From assembly GCA_017889635.1 (NCBI GenBank), contig JAGGAC010000006.1, positions 1 through 64,000 of the forward strand: a stretch of DNA of 64,000 nt. The letters run 5' to 3'. Every line of letters starts with the position of its first letter. Positions within the stretch are counted from its first letter, which is position 1. The notes under the pieces were generated by a model. That model ran no database searches. It was not told the DNA's origin and worked only from the letters and a program-made list of their open reading frames with translations. This DNA comes from Bacillota bacterium (lineage in GTDB: Bacteria; Bacillota; Negativicutes; Sporomusales; CTSoil-080). Shown one piece after another: positions 8,400 to 17,358 of the stretch. A program made the position numbers and the translations under genes.

Positions 8400-8617
8400 A
8401 TGTTAAGCGATACTGAAAAAAGGCAGGAATTATCTGATATTATGCAGAAATCTAATACCAATATAATAAGTATGCCGAGCCTTATTTTATAAATTTACAT
8501 AGTATGGGAATTTATGGTAACCGGTTATTAGAACGCATCAGTTGGTTAGGTTTTGAAGATAATGCCTACCTTTTTTTCTTATATGAAGCTACGGTGTTAA
8601 GGGGCATTTTTAATTAG
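8400..8617 (+). pseudogene. small frame-disrupted gene, unrecognised
   Basis: An ATG at 8400 opens a frame (MLSDTEKRQELSDIMQKSN) that stops at 8491. A protein-like continuation is open in another frame from about 8458 to the TAG at 8615-8617 (NLHSMGIYGNRLLERISWLG, then FEDNAYLFFLYEATVLRGIF). It ends just before the ribosome binding site of the next gene. The balance of charged and aromatic residues in both halves looks like real coding sequence split by a frameshift. I do not recognise the family. It could be chance, since no ribosome binding site is evident at 8400. Confidence 0.35.
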
Positions 8618-8627
8618 GAGGATAACT

Positions 8628-8989
8628 ATGAAGATTAAACGGGTGGATTTGACGATCAGTACAAATAAAATGCAGGAGTCAAAGGAATTTTACCAGAGAT
8701 ATTTTGGCTTCAGACTTGTTTATGAGAGTGATTGGTATATTGAACTGATTTCTCCTAGCGATCCTAGCGCTGGAATAAGTTTTACTCTGCCTCAACGGGA
8801 GGTAGGAGAATTTTTTAATGGTAAGGGGCTTATTATCTCGTTTGAAGTTGACCATGGGGAGAACGGAGCTTTGTTATCGATGATCCAAACGGGGCGCATG
8901 TATATATTTATAAGTCTATTGCGCCAACCGCCGAGTATAAAAAGCTTTATGATGCATTTAGAAATGAACAGGTTGGAGTGGAGTTATAG
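8628..8989 (+). pseudogene. VOC (glyoxalase/bleomycin-resistance) family protein, disrupted
   Basis: The first frame gives a normal VOC N-terminus (MKIKRVDLTISTNKMQESKEF, then YQRYFGF and FNGKGLIISFEVD). At about 8849-8853 the coding sense moves to another frame that reads PWGERSFVIDDPNGAHVYIY and runs to the TAG at 8987-8989. A normal VOC protein has about 20 residues between FEVD and PWGERSF (the helix and the strand before the PWG turn). These are absent, so an internal block was lost and the frame changed. A strong AGGAGG precedes the ATG. In its intact form it would be a small metal-dependent dioxygenase, lyase or resistance protein. Substrate unknown. Confidence 0.8.
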
Positions 8990-9080
8990 TTAATAGCAGG
9001 ACTTTTGACCTATGGCAGAGGGACTTTGGGGCGATTATAATTAGTGCGCTTTATATATTATTATAGTAATAGCTATTCTT

Positions 9081-10163
9081 GTGTTTGAGAGAGCATTTAT
9101 TAAAAAATTGGCTGCGGTGGATGCTTTAACGCCTGGGTCTATTCTTGGTGACGCCGTTCTTTCTATTAGCGGAAAGATTTTATTAAATAGAGGTATTGTA
9201 GTTACTGAGAGAATTATATCTCAGCTTAGTGCTTGGGATATAAAAAGTGTATATATTGTTGATGATACTGCTGAACCGGAGGCGGAACAAACCGCCGTAC
9301 AACTTATAACCGCTGACAGGGGCGTATCTGATGAATATACCCGGTTTTTACAGGAATATGATACTGTTGTTACTCTAATAGCGCAATCATTTGACTTTAT
9401 TCGTAAACGAAAAATTATTCCAGTAAACTTTTTTAAGGATACGTCGAATAATATTGCGAACTCGATTGCAACTGTCAGTTCAGCTTTGGCCCACTGCCTG
9501 ATGGTTAGTGATTATAAGCTGGCTGACGCGTTAACCCGTCATTCGGTGATGGTGGCCTATTTGGCTGGAAGTATTGCCAGTCATATGCAGTGGGACGAGG
9601 AAGCTGTTAAAGGTGTTATTATGGCTGGGCTTTTGCATGATGTTGGTAATGTGGTGCTTGAGAAGGACAAGTCTTACCAGCGGCATGCCCATATTAATGA
9701 AGCTGCGGTTCTGTTGCGTGAGACACCTAAGATTACCAGCGAGGTAATCTTAGGTGTGGTTCAGCATCATGAGTTTATTGACGGCAGCGGAATTCCTACC
9801 GGGGCTTTAGGGATGAAAATTCACCCTTATGCTAGAGTTATTGCTGTTGCCGATAATTTTCATTCGAAGGCGTATGTCGGTGAGGTTGCTAATCCTTTCA
9901 CGGTGTTGGATGTATTGGCCCATGAAATGTTTGGTCGGCTTGATCCTTCGTTCTGTCATGTGTTTATTAGTCAGGTGAAGGATTGTCTCTTGAATACCAA
10001 GGTGCTTTTGAATGATGGCCGTGAAGCGGAGGTAATTTTCTTTCACCCTACTGGTTCAGCGCTGCCGATAGTAAAAACTACCGCCGGGGATATTATTGAC
10101 TTAGCTACCAGTAGCGGCGTCAGTTTGAATAGACTATTGTCGCCTAATGAAGGCTTAAATTAG
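9081..10163 (+). CDS. HD-GYP domain protein (cyclic-di-GMP phosphodiesterase type)
   Basis: The 360-residue protein has an N-terminal domain of about 130 residues (AVDALTPGSILGDAV onward) typical of HD-GYP proteins, then the HD domain: TRHSVMVAYLAG, the metal pair GLLHDVGN, VVQHHE and DGSGIP. The signature is relaxed. The usual DGxGYP is DGSGIP, and the Lys after HDxG is Asn, so activity on cyclic-di-GMP should not be assumed. The start is a GTG without a clear ribosome binding site. Upstream, the same frame is open for another 12 codons of strongly hydrophobic sequence, so the true start may differ. It converges on feoB with a shared terminator. Confidence 0.75.
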   Translation: MFERAFIKKLAAVDALTPGSILGDAVLSISGKILLNRGIVVTERIISQLSAWDIKSVYIVDDTAEPEAEQTAVQLITADRGVSDEYTRFLQEYDTVVTLIAQSFDFIRKRKIIPVNFFKDTSNNIANSIATVSSALAHCLMVSDYKLADALTRHSVMVAYLAGSIASHMQWDEEAVKGVIMAGLLHDVGNVVLEKDKSYQRHAHINEAAVLLRETPKITSEVILGVVQHHEFIDGSGIPTGALGMKIHPYARVIAVADNFHSKAYVGEVANPFTVLDVLAHEMFGRLDPSFCHVFISQVKDCLLNTKVLLNDGREAEVIFFHPTGSALPIVKTTAGDIIDLATSSGVSLNRLLSPNEGLN

Positions 10164-10180
10164 AAACGGCGGTTTAAAAG

Positions 10181-10226
10181 AAAAAGCGCAAGCTGTTGCC
10201 CTTAAAGGTGGCAAGCTTGCGTTTTT
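10181..10226. terminator. bidirectional terminator between HD-GYP gene and feoB
   Basis: AAAGCGCAAGCT pairs with AGCTTGCGTTT with single-base bulges; A-runs and T-runs flank the stem on both sides. Confidence 0.7.
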
Positions 10227-10236
10227 GTATGTTTAT

Positions 10237-12135
10237 TTATAAGAATAGTTGGCCGAGGTTGTAACTTAGTATACCCAACAGAATGGACAAGAAAATGCTG
10301 CCATAAACGCTGCAGATTGCTACTGACCAGTTTTTGGTTTCCTGATAGATGGTAATGACTGTAGCTAGGCACGGGATATAGGTCATATATACGATAAGAA
10401 AGGTGAATGCAGCCAATGGTGTGATATGGCTGGTAAGAACCTGGCCTAGGCCACCGTCGCTGCCAGCAGCGTTGTAAATAACGCCAAGTGTTGTCAGGGC
10501 GGATTCTTTGGCTGGAATGCCGGCAATGAGAGCGACAATCAACTGCCAGTTCAAGCCCAGCAGTGACCCTAACGGTTCAATGATTTGACCTATTCGGGCA
10601 ATATAGGTTTGTTCAAACGAGCCGACCGGAAATGAGGATAAGAGCCACATTATTATTGACGAATAGACGATAATGTTGCGAATGCGTTTTAAAAAATGTA
10701 GTGTCCGATCAAGGGTGGCAGCCAAAAGATTACGCCAATGTGGCAGATGGTAAACCGGAATTTCGGTCATGAATACTGCCGAATCTTCCGGCGCTATAAA
10801 GAACCGTGTTAAAAAGGCAATTACTGCCATCATTCCAAGACTGATAGCAAGGAGGCAAAGCATAACGAGAGTGGCTTCGTTGGAGGGAAAAAAAGCTGAT
10901 GCCATGAATACCATGACTCCTAGCCGTGCCGAGCAGGGAGCGTAAGAACTGGCTAACATTGCTACCATGCGGTCATAACGGCTGGTTAGAATGCGTGATG
11001 CTAAGATGCCGTTGACGTTGCAACTGTAGCCGGCAATTAGTGGAATGAATATTTTTCCGTTTAGGCCGATTAAACTCATCAACCGGTCAGTTAGAATGGC
11101 AACTCGTACAATATAGCCGCTGTCCTGAATAATGTTATAGATTAAAAAGAAAATAGCAATTTGGGGCAAAAAGCCCAGCGCGGCTCCGATACCATTTAAA
11201 AGTCCATCTGCAACCAGACTTGTCAGCATATAAGGCAATTTTAACGCAGAAAAGATGTTGTGGACGGCGGAGCCAAAATAGACGAAGGTTTCGCCGATCA
11301 AATTTGACAGTGGCCGACTAACTGTAAAAGTGAAGAAAAATAATAGAGCAAAGACGGCAATCATTATTGGTATGCCTGCCCAGCGGTGCAGAGCCCAGTA
11401 ATCGATTTTGTCGGTCAAGGATTCTGTAGCGTGGTGGTGGTGGCAGCAGGCAGTGATGAAGTTTGCGGCGGCGTAGCGGGCGCTGATTATAGCGGTTTGT
11501 TTTTCTTCATCAGCTTTTTCGACGGCTTTAATTTTTTGCCACCGCGCCATGCCGGGGTGGGAGTATTGTTCGGGGAGTGCACGCTCAATTGCCTGCTCAA
11601 TATCCGGCGGGTAATTAACGCGGTACGGCGTCCATAATGTTTGGGAGGACGTTATGGTTTGCCATAAGCAGGCTGCTGAATTATGACTGGTAGCTACGGT
11701 CGAAATCACTGGTACTCCCAGTATTTCAGCCAGTTTAGTGAGGTTGATTTCTATTCCGTGAGCGGTTGCGGCGTCCGTTTTATTCAGGACGATTATTGCT
11801 TTTTCATAGCGTTCAAGAATTTCGAGAACGAGGTATAAATTGCGTTCAAGGTTTAAAGCATCAACTACAGCTACAATGAGGTCCGGAGTTTTTGCATGAA
11901 GATATTTATCTACTGCTAGTTCTTCAGTTGAACTATGGCCAAAACCGTAGATACCTGGTAGATCGGTAAAGTCAAATTCGCGGGCATTATAGCGTGTGCG
12001 AACAGTGCAGGCCTCGGTGGTTTTGCCGCACCAGTTGCCGATGACCTGTCCGGCTCCGGTAATAGCGTTGAAAAGAGCGCTTTTGCCAACGTTGGGGTTG
12101 CCGATAAATGCTACGGTTGTGACCGGTGGTTTCAT
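10237..12135 (-). CDS. feoB: ferrous iron transporter FeoB
   Basis: The 632-residue protein has an N-terminal GTPase domain with G1 GNPNVGKS (residues 12-19), G3 DLPG and G4 NKTD. A helical GDI-like spacer follows, then a membrane domain with the two inverted Gate repeats (PLIAGYSCNVNGILASR and ALIAGIPAKESALTTLGV) typical of FeoB. It imports Fe(II) across the cytoplasmic membrane. It starts one base after the feoA stop, so the two genes form an operon under the Fur box at 12402-12416. It is slightly shorter than many FeoB proteins but no essential motif is missing. Confidence 0.95.
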   Translation of the reverse strand: MKPPVTTVAFIGNPNVGKSALFNAITGAGQVIGNWCGKTTEACTVRTRYNAREFDFTDLPGIYGFGHSSTEELAVDKYLHAKTPDLIVAVVDALNLERNLYLVLEILERYEKAIIVLNKTDAATAHGIEINLTKLAEILGVPVISTVATSHNSAACLWQTITSSQTLWTPYRVNYPPDIEQAIERALPEQYSHPGMARWQKIKAVEKADEEKQTAIISARYAAANFITACCHHHHATESLTDKIDYWALHRWAGIPIMIAVFALLFFFTFTVSRPLSNLIGETFVYFGSAVHNIFSALKLPYMLTSLVADGLLNGIGAALGFLPQIAIFFLIYNIIQDSGYIVRVAILTDRLMSLIGLNGKIFIPLIAGYSCNVNGILASRILTSRYDRMVAMLASSYAPCSARLGVMVFMASAFFPSNEATLVMLCLLAISLGMMAVIAFLTRFFIAPEDSAVFMTEIPVYHLPHWRNLLAATLDRTLHFLKRIRNIIVYSSIIMWLLSSFPVGSFEQTYIARIGQIIEPLGSLLGLNWQLIVALIAGIPAKESALTTLGVIYNAAGSDGGLGQVLTSHITPLAAFTFLIVYMTYIPCLATVITIYQETKNWSVAICSVYGSIFLSILLGILSYNLGQLFL

Positions 12136-12136
12136 A

Positions 12137-12376
12137 TTATTCCGCCTCGACTACAGAAATTTCTTTTGCTTCATTACGGCGCAGCGCTAGTTTGGAGCCG
12201 CGGACACAGATTACCAAGGAGTCAGCAAGGGGGGCATGGCGAAGTACTTCAATTTTTGTGCCGGGAGTAATGCCCATCTGCAAGAGCTTTAGACGAGTTT
12301 TGCCATTGTTGGTGAGCTTGGTAATTTTTAAGGCTGCGCGGTCTTGTGCTAAATCTAGGGTGAATTCTTTTGACAT
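12137..12376 (-). CDS. feoA: ferrous iron transport protein FeoA
   Basis: The 79-residue cytoplasmic SH3-like protein has the FeoA pattern: LDLAQDRAALKITKL, a central LLQMGITPGTKIEVLRHAPL, and a terminal VICVRGSKLALRRNEAKEI. It assists FeoB. A GGAGGC ribosome binding site precedes the ATG. It is the first gene of feoAB. Confidence 0.93.
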   Translation of the reverse strand: MSKEFTLDLAQDRAALKITKLTNNGKTRLKLLQMGITPGTKIEVLRHAPLADSLVICVRGSKLALRRNEAKEISVVEAE

Positions 12377-12401
12377 AATAAAGTGCCTCCCTGTGGCTAA
12401 A

Positions 12402-12416
12402 TGAAAAACATTATCA
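12402..12416 (-). promoter_or_regulatory. Fur box upstream of feoA
   Basis: On the minus strand this reads TGATAATGTTTTTCA, matching 12 of 14 positions of the 7-1-7 Fur consensus TGATAAT-N-ATTATCA. A TATAAT (plus-strand 12432-12437) lies just upstream on the minus strand, so a bound repressor would cover the start region. Iron repression of feoAB is expected. Confidence 0.7.
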
Positions 12417-12546
12417 TTAACCTATGGCAATATTATAGCGCAAAATCAGCGAGTGATAAATGGGAAAAACAAAAAAAGCATTATTTGGTGTAAAAGGCTG
12501 GGGTTATCGTGTACAATAAATAATGGACCAATTGGAGGTGGCAGAT

Positions 12547-13317
12547 TTGAACGATACACATATGCATACGCTTTTTTCCACTGATTCAAATATGAAGATT
12601 GAAGAGGCGCTGAAGAAGGCAAACGAACTTGGGATTGGCATTACTATTACTGAGCATATGGATTTAGAGTATCCTGAGCCTAAGGCCTTTATTTTTGATA
12701 TTGACGAGTATTTTTGCGCGTACGAACAGTATCGGTGCGATAATGTTCTGCTCGGAATAGAAATTGGTATGCGCAGCGAGCTTGCCATGAAAAGCCGCCA
12801 GGTTATTGCAGGACGCCCGTTGGACTATATAATCGGTTCGATCCATGTGGTGGATGGTATCGATATATATCAGGAGAAGTTTTATCTGGGGCGAACGAAG
12901 CAAGAAGTTTATGGAAGATATTTTGCATCAATGCTAGCTTGTTTGGAAAGCTATGATTTCATTGATAGTTTGGGGCATATAGATTATATTGCCCGCTACG
13001 CCAGGTATAATGATGCCGAGCTGTATTTTGACGAGTTTAAGGATCATATTGACCAGGTACTGGTACTCTTGGCTAAAAAGCAAAAGGCTATTGAGATTAA
13101 CACCAGGCGGCTTGGTGACAAAAAAACGGTTGAAGCGCTTATTCCTGTTTACCGGCGGTTTAGGGAACTGGGCGGGGAGTATGTAACAATTGGTTCTGAT
13201 GCTCATACTCCAAAGGATATCGGAAAAAATTTTAAAGTTGCTCTTGACCTGGCAGAAAAGTGTTCTTTAAAGCCTGTTTGGTTTAAAGCGCGAAAACCTG
13301 ATTATATAAAGCAATAG
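12547..13317 (+). CDS. PHP-domain phosphatase, histidinol-phosphatase (HisJ) type
   Basis: The 256-residue protein starts with the PHP metal motif DTHMHT and continues with TEHMD, GIEIG, IGSIHVVDG, SLGHIDYIARY and GSDAH, which together supply the trinuclear metal site. The arrangement fits histidinol-phosphatase HisJ and relatives, which release phosphate from histidinol phosphate. No other his gene is nearby, so another phosphoester could be the substrate. I prefer the TTG at 12547 over the ATG at 12523: GGAGGTG (12534-12540) is correctly spaced for it, PHP proteins begin at this point, and a TACAAT box at 12511-12516 would place the transcript start near 12523. Confidence 0.8.
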   Translation: MNDTHMHTLFSTDSNMKIEEALKKANELGIGITITEHMDLEYPEPKAFIFDIDEYFCAYEQYRCDNVLLGIEIGMRSELAMKSRQVIAGRPLDYIIGSIHVVDGIDIYQEKFYLGRTKQEVYGRYFASMLACLESYDFIDSLGHIDYIARYARYNDAELYFDEFKDHIDQVLVLLAKKQKAIEINTRRLGDKKTVEALIPVYRRFRELGGEYVTIGSDAHTPKDIGKNFKVALDLAEKCSLKPVWFKARKPDYIKQ

Positions 13318-13338
13318 GGTGTGATTTATTCTAAATAA

Positions 13339-13363
13339 AAAAAAGCCCGCTGAGGGCTTTTTT
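13339..13363. terminator. bidirectional terminator
   Basis: AAAAGCCC (13341-13348) pairs with GGGCTTTT (13354 onward), with A and T runs outside. It serves the PHP gene and the convergent DUF4870 gene. Confidence 0.85.
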
Positions 13364-13372
13364 GTTCAGGGT

Positions 13373-13726
13373 TTATTGCAGTTTTTCCACAAGGGGCTGG
13401 ATAAAGGGATAACGGTAATATTCACCGTCTACGGCCTTAAAGCCAGCAATAAAGGAAGTTACGATCAGGGTAAGCCACAGCAGGGCCAAGATAGGCAATA
13501 GTAAAATACCGATAACAAATATATTCAATATGCCGACACCTATCGAAACGGCAAGTAAGGCCAGGTGGGCAATAAGCGCTTGACGGGCATGATCGTAAAC
13601 AAAAGGATCATCCTTTTTTAAGATAAATATAATAAGGGGAGCAATAATAAACCCTAATCCGCAAAGTAAATAAGAGAGATGAGCGATTAGGGTTAAAAGT
13701 TTTTGTTCACCGGTGATACTAGCCAT
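13373..13726 (-). CDS. DUF4870 (Tic20-like) membrane protein
   Basis: The 117-residue protein has three or four hydrophobic segments and the DUF4870 pattern: LLTLIAHLSYL, the IIFILKKDDPFVYDHARQAL loop, and GFKAVDGEYYRYPFI at the end. Function is unknown in this family. I place the start at the ATG at 13726, with AGGAGG ten bases upstream, rather than the longer frame. Confidence 0.8.
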   Translation of the reverse strand: MASITGEQKLLTLIAHLSYLLCGLGFIIAPLIIFILKKDDPFVYDHARQALIAHLALLAVSIGVGILNIFVIGILLLPILALLWLTLIVTSFIAGFKAVDGEYYRYPFIQPLVEKLQ

Positions 13727-13897
13727 CCGTTGTTTCCTCCTAGCGTTTGTTGTAGTGAATAATATGTTGGGCACATATTATATTATTCAACGTTCTATTG
13801 AAAAGCTATTGAAATTAAGGTGACATATAATCAGTAGTAGTAAACGAAAAATGGAAGTGCTTAGAAAATTAAGTAGCTATGAAAGAAGGTGTTTAGA

Positions 13898-15067
13898 GTG
13901 GATAAATTCGATTTTGACCAAATTATTGAGCGGCAGGGCACTGGTGCGGAAAAATGGGATGGCAGGGAGAATATTTTCGGTAGTGAAGATTTGCTGCCAA
14001 TGTGGGTGGCGGACATGGATTTTGCCTCGCCACCAGAAGTCGTTACTGCTCTTACTGCTAGAGCAGCTCACGGTATTTATGGTTATCCACTTCGCGGTGA
14101 TGGCTTCTACCAGGCGGCGATCGACTGGCTAAAGCGGCGGCACGGGTGGAATGTGAATAGAGACTGGATCAATAGTGCGCCAGGAGTGGTGAGCGCTATA
14201 AGTATTGCCTTGCAGGCTTTTACTAGCCCTGGTGATAAGGTGCTGATTCAGCCGCCGGTCTATCCCGGCTTTTTTTCTGCTGTTCAAAAAAGTGGGCGGA
14301 ATCTTGTTCTAAATCCGCTGCGGCAGGAGGGGAGACGTTATGTTATTGATTTTGCTGACCTTGAAGCTAAACTGGCTTCTGGTGTGAAACTGTTTGTACT
14401 CTGCAGTCCTCATAATCCAGTGGGACGGGTGTGGACAAAGGAAGAACTGGTGACGTTAGGAGAGCTTTGTTTAAAACATGGGACACTGGTAGTGGCGGAT
14501 GAGATTCATAGCGATCTTGTTTTCTTAAGGAAGAGGCATATTCCATTTGCCTCATTGTCGCCGGAGTTTGCGGCAATTGCTGTTACCTGTGTTTCACCAA
14601 GTAAAACTTTTAATGTGGCAGGGTTGGCGACAGCGCTGACGGTAATTGCTGAGTCCAGGATGCGCGCAAGGTATGAGTCGGTTTTAAAAGCTATGCATGT
14701 AGAAGAATGCAATATTTTCGGTATTACGGCACTGGAGGCGGCTTATCGCCATGGCGAGGCTTGGCTGGACAGTCTGCTGATCTATTTAGAGACAAACGCA
14801 GATTTTCTAGTAAGCTTTTTACGGCAAAGAAACTGTGGTATAGAAGTGGAGAAACCTGAGGCTACTTATCTGGCTTGGTTGGATTGTCGCTCATTGGGGC
14901 TTAAAGGGGCGAATCTGCCAGAGTTTTTTGCCAGTAAGGCTAAGGTTGGACTAAGTGATGGACGGCGTTTCGGTGAGCAAGGCTTTATGCGGCTAAATTT
15001 CGCTTGTCCACGAGCCTTGCTAGAAGAGGGCTTGGAACGAATTGAAGCTGCAATTAAGTTAAAGTGA
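13898..15067 (+). CDS. PatB/MalY-type aminotransferase, cystathionine beta-lyase
   Basis: The 389-residue PLP enzyme of the class I/II fold contains WVADMDFASPPEV, YGYPLRGDGFYQA, a SPHNPVGRVWTKEEL motif, VADEIHSDL, and the PLP lysine in SPSKTFNVAG. These are hallmarks of PatB/MalY C-S lyases, which cleave cystathionine or cysteine conjugates. A GTG at 13898 with AAGAAGG upstream is the best start; the GTG at 13889 overlaps that site. It stands alone, with a terminator after it. Confidence 0.88.
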   Translation: MDKFDFDQIIERQGTGAEKWDGRENIFGSEDLLPMWVADMDFASPPEVVTALTARAAHGIYGYPLRGDGFYQAAIDWLKRRHGWNVNRDWINSAPGVVSAISIALQAFTSPGDKVLIQPPVYPGFFSAVQKSGRNLVLNPLRQEGRRYVIDFADLEAKLASGVKLFVLCSPHNPVGRVWTKEELVTLGELCLKHGTLVVADEIHSDLVFLRKRHIPFASLSPEFAAIAVTCVSPSKTFNVAGLATALTVIAESRMRARYESVLKAMHVEECNIFGITALEAAYRHGEAWLDSLLIYLETNADFLVSFLRQRNCGIEVEKPEATYLAWLDCRSLGLKGANLPEFFASKAKVGLSDGRRFGEQGFMRLNFACPRALLEEGLERIEAAIKLK

Positions 15068-15109
15068 GAAGAAGCTGTCTCAAGACTGAATTTGAGGCAG
15101 CTCCTTCTC
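15066..15109. terminator. terminator after the PatB-type gene
   Basis: An 18-base stem (15066-15083 with 15092-15109) with one mismatch and one G-T pair is followed by TTTTGG. Confidence 0.7.
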
Positions 15110-15190
15110 TTTTGGTTCTAACAGTATAAATGAAATAAGCAAGGTTCGCTTGACGGACTTTGTGGAAAAGTTAATTGATTTTTACAATAA

Positions 15191-16846
15191 TTATTCTGAA
15201 AGGTTAAACCTGATAAAGAAGGTAGTTCCTGTCAGACTGGTAGCAATGTCGATTTTGGCCCGGTGGCGGCTGGCAATGCTGTAGCAGATAGCTACCCCAA
15301 GGCCAGTGCCTGATTCCTTGGTAGTGAAGAAGGGAATTCCGACTTTTTTAAGGACTGAAGGAGGGATGCCGTGTCCCTGATCCTGAATTGCTAAAACGGC
15401 AGCATTGTCCTGAAGAAAGGTTCGGATGGTTAGCGTCTTGCCGGACTGCATTGCTTCAAGGCCGTTCTGGGTAAGGTTGAGAATGAGCTGGCGGATTTCT
15501 TTTTCATCCAAGAGGAAATCCGGCAGTTCCGCCAAGTCAAGTTCAAGTTTTTTGCCGGAACTGGTAGCATGGGCGGTAAGGAGCGGAGAAAAGGCATGAA
15601 TGATACGATTGAGGTTTTGCAGTGTGAGGTTGGTGATTCGCTTTTTGCTTAAGGAAAGATACTCAGTGATTAGGGCATTGGTACGGTCAAGTTCGTCAAC
15701 CATCAGTTTAAACTGATCATGAAAAGAGGCTACTTCAGGTTTGCGGCCAAGGACTTGCAAGAAGCCATGCACTGTGGTTAAGGGGTTGCGAATTTCGTGG
15801 CCTATATTGGCTGCCATCTGTCCGACTATATTTAGACGGTCCAGCCGGAAAAGCTCCTGCTCTAGGTTTTTCCGGGCAGTAATGTCCCGAATGATACCTT
15901 CAACAGCCACTAAGTTGTTCTCCTGGTCGTGTAATGGTACGATATGGTATTCACTCCAGATTATTGTATCATCCTTTTTTAGGGTTCTGACTGCGACCGG
16001 TATTTGTGGCGCAATGAGGTCGGTAAAATTGCGCAATAATCGTTTGTCATCTGGATGGATAATTTTAAATAATAAGTCCGGGTCGTGGTAATATTCGTCA
16101 GGTTCAAAGCCGGTTATGTCAATTGTTGCCGGACTAATATAGTCGCAGCAAGGCTGGGGTAACAGACGGTAGCGAAAGATGATATCTTTCGCGTTTTCCG
16201 CTAGCAAGCGGAAATTTTCTTCCTTTGTAAACAAATCAAAGCGTGTTTTCTCAAAGTAGGTTAGAAGGAAGCCGATGCCAAGAACTATTCGAAAGAAAGC
16301 GTCAAGTAGGTATCCCCACGGAGCCATGTCAGTTGCACGGAATAACGGAAAATCAAGTTGATGCAATCCTATAATAATAAATATGAAGACAATAAGGTGT
16401 TTACCGAGGCCTTTTGTTTTGAGATTTTTGAAAAGGACTATTCCTGTATATATATATATAGCACCATTTATTAGCATTAGCGGTAGAATAGAGACCATTG
16501 CTGGCCAGTGTGAGGAGACTCCGATGAATCCAATGCAGCTCATTATTATAGTAGGATATATCCAAAACAAGGGCAGTTTCGTTCCAACAAAGTCACCAAT
16601 TCCCTGTGCGAGAAGCAAAACAGTAAGAATAATTGTTATTTGGAAAAATATCGAGGCTGAAACATATCTAAATGAGTCAAGTAAAAAAGGGTCTAAAAAC
16701 ACTGATTGCAGGAAGATAAGTCCCCAGGCAAGGGTCCAATAGCCAAGAAACCGTTCACGATACTGAAAGTATAAATAGAAGTAAATAAAAAACACTAGTG
16801 CTTTCATGCTAGCGGCAGTTATTATTGATAGCGTAAGCACTGTCAT
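15191..16846 (-). CDS. PAS sensor histidine kinase, sporulation-kinase type
   Basis: The 551-residue protein has about seven membrane helices in residues 1-205. One PAS domain follows (about 215-335, ending VAVEGIIRDITARKNLEQ), then a HisKA domain with the phospho-acceptor in GHEIRNPLTTVHGF, and a HATPase domain with NLTQNGLEAM, DQGHGIP and GTGLGVAICYSI. The short dimerisation domain and the HEIRNPLT box are those of the Kin-type kinases that feed Spo0F. A perfect Spo0A box sits 111 bp upstream on its strand, and an orphan Spo0F is in the same window, so a role in the sporulation phosphorelay is likely. The signal is unknown. Confidence 0.85.
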   Translation of the reverse strand: MTVLTLSIITAASMKALVFFIYFYLYFQYRERFLGYWTLAWGLIFLQSVFLDPFLLDSFRYVSASIFFQITIILTVLLLAQGIGDFVGTKLPLFWIYPTIIMSCIGFIGVSSHWPAMVSILPLMLINGAIYIYTGIVLFKNLKTKGLGKHLIVFIFIIIGLHQLDFPLFRATDMAPWGYLLDAFFRIVLGIGFLLTYFEKTRFDLFTKEENFRLLAENAKDIIFRYRLLPQPCCDYISPATIDITGFEPDEYYHDPDLLFKIIHPDDKRLLRNFTDLIAPQIPVAVRTLKKDDTIIWSEYHIVPLHDQENNLVAVEGIIRDITARKNLEQELFRLDRLNIVGQMAANIGHEIRNPLTTVHGFLQVLGRKPEVASFHDQFKLMVDELDRTNALITEYLSLSKKRITNLTLQNLNRIIHAFSPLLTAHATSSGKKLELDLAELPDFLLDEKEIRQLILNLTQNGLEAMQSGKTLTIRTFLQDNAAVLAIQDQGHGIPPSVLKKVGIPFFTTKESGTGLGVAICYSIASRHRAKIDIATSLTGTTFFIRFNLSE

Positions 16847-16956
16847 ATCAAGTCCTCCATTAGATTTTTCTTTGATATGTCATAAGAATTACACACAATA
16901 TTGCAAAATCCTGCCAAATGTTTCAAAAAAATTACAATTCTTCCTGAAGACTACAT

Positions 16957-16964
16957 TTTCGACA
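16957..16964 (-). promoter_or_regulatory. Spo0A box
   Basis: The minus strand reads TGTCGAAA, a perfect match to the Spo0A-binding consensus TGTCGAA. It lies 111 bp upstream of the sensor kinase start. Control of the kinase by Spo0A~P is inferred. Confidence 0.55.
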
Positions 16965-17100
16965 AAAAAATTGCTATTAATTGGCTGTAATTCGATAAAA
17001 TCTGAGAAGGTTCATAGCATATATGCTTATAATGGCAGGAATTTTTTTTTGTGACACAACAAAAAAAATTAATATGTCAATGTCCAGAATTTGTCTCGTA

Positions 17101-17147
17101 ACAGCCTATAAGGCTCCGTCCTCTTAGGGCGGAGCCTTATAGGCTGT
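17101..17147. terminator. hairpin upstream of purL
   Basis: The 18-base arms 17101-17118 and 17130-17147 are exact reverse complements, and four more inner pairs are possible. It could terminate upstream transcription entering purL; the T-run is weak. Confidence 0.5.
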
Positions 17148-17317
17148 TTAACACTCGAACTTATATTTTCTTGGTACAAGGGAGGAAAGGACGGATTATT
17201 GGGAAAAATACCAAAGAATATTGGCCTTAAACACAAGGTAGAAGCAAACACTGCGGGATGCGAAAGTTTTTGTGGCCGGTAGTGTAGGGGTTGCTGCCCT
17301 TGTGGACCGGGATATGG

Positions 17318-17323
17318 TATAAT
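17318..17323 (+). promoter_or_regulatory. extended -10 promoter of purL
   Basis: TGGTATAAT forms an extended -10 (TATAAT at 17318-17323), 36 bp before the purL ATG. No good -35 is visible. Confidence 0.45.
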
Positions 17324-17358
17324 GATTAAATTAATTATTATATATAGAGGAGAGTAAT

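Larger units (their letters stand above)
16847..17358. other. intergenic control region between kinase and purL
   Basis: It contains the Spo0A box (16957-16964), the hairpin (17101-17147) and the purL -10 (17318-17323). A 27-codon ORF (TTG 17199 to TAG 17280-17282) lies behind GGAGGAAAGG and encodes a peptide ending CESFCGR. Whether it is translated is unknown. Confidence 0.4.
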
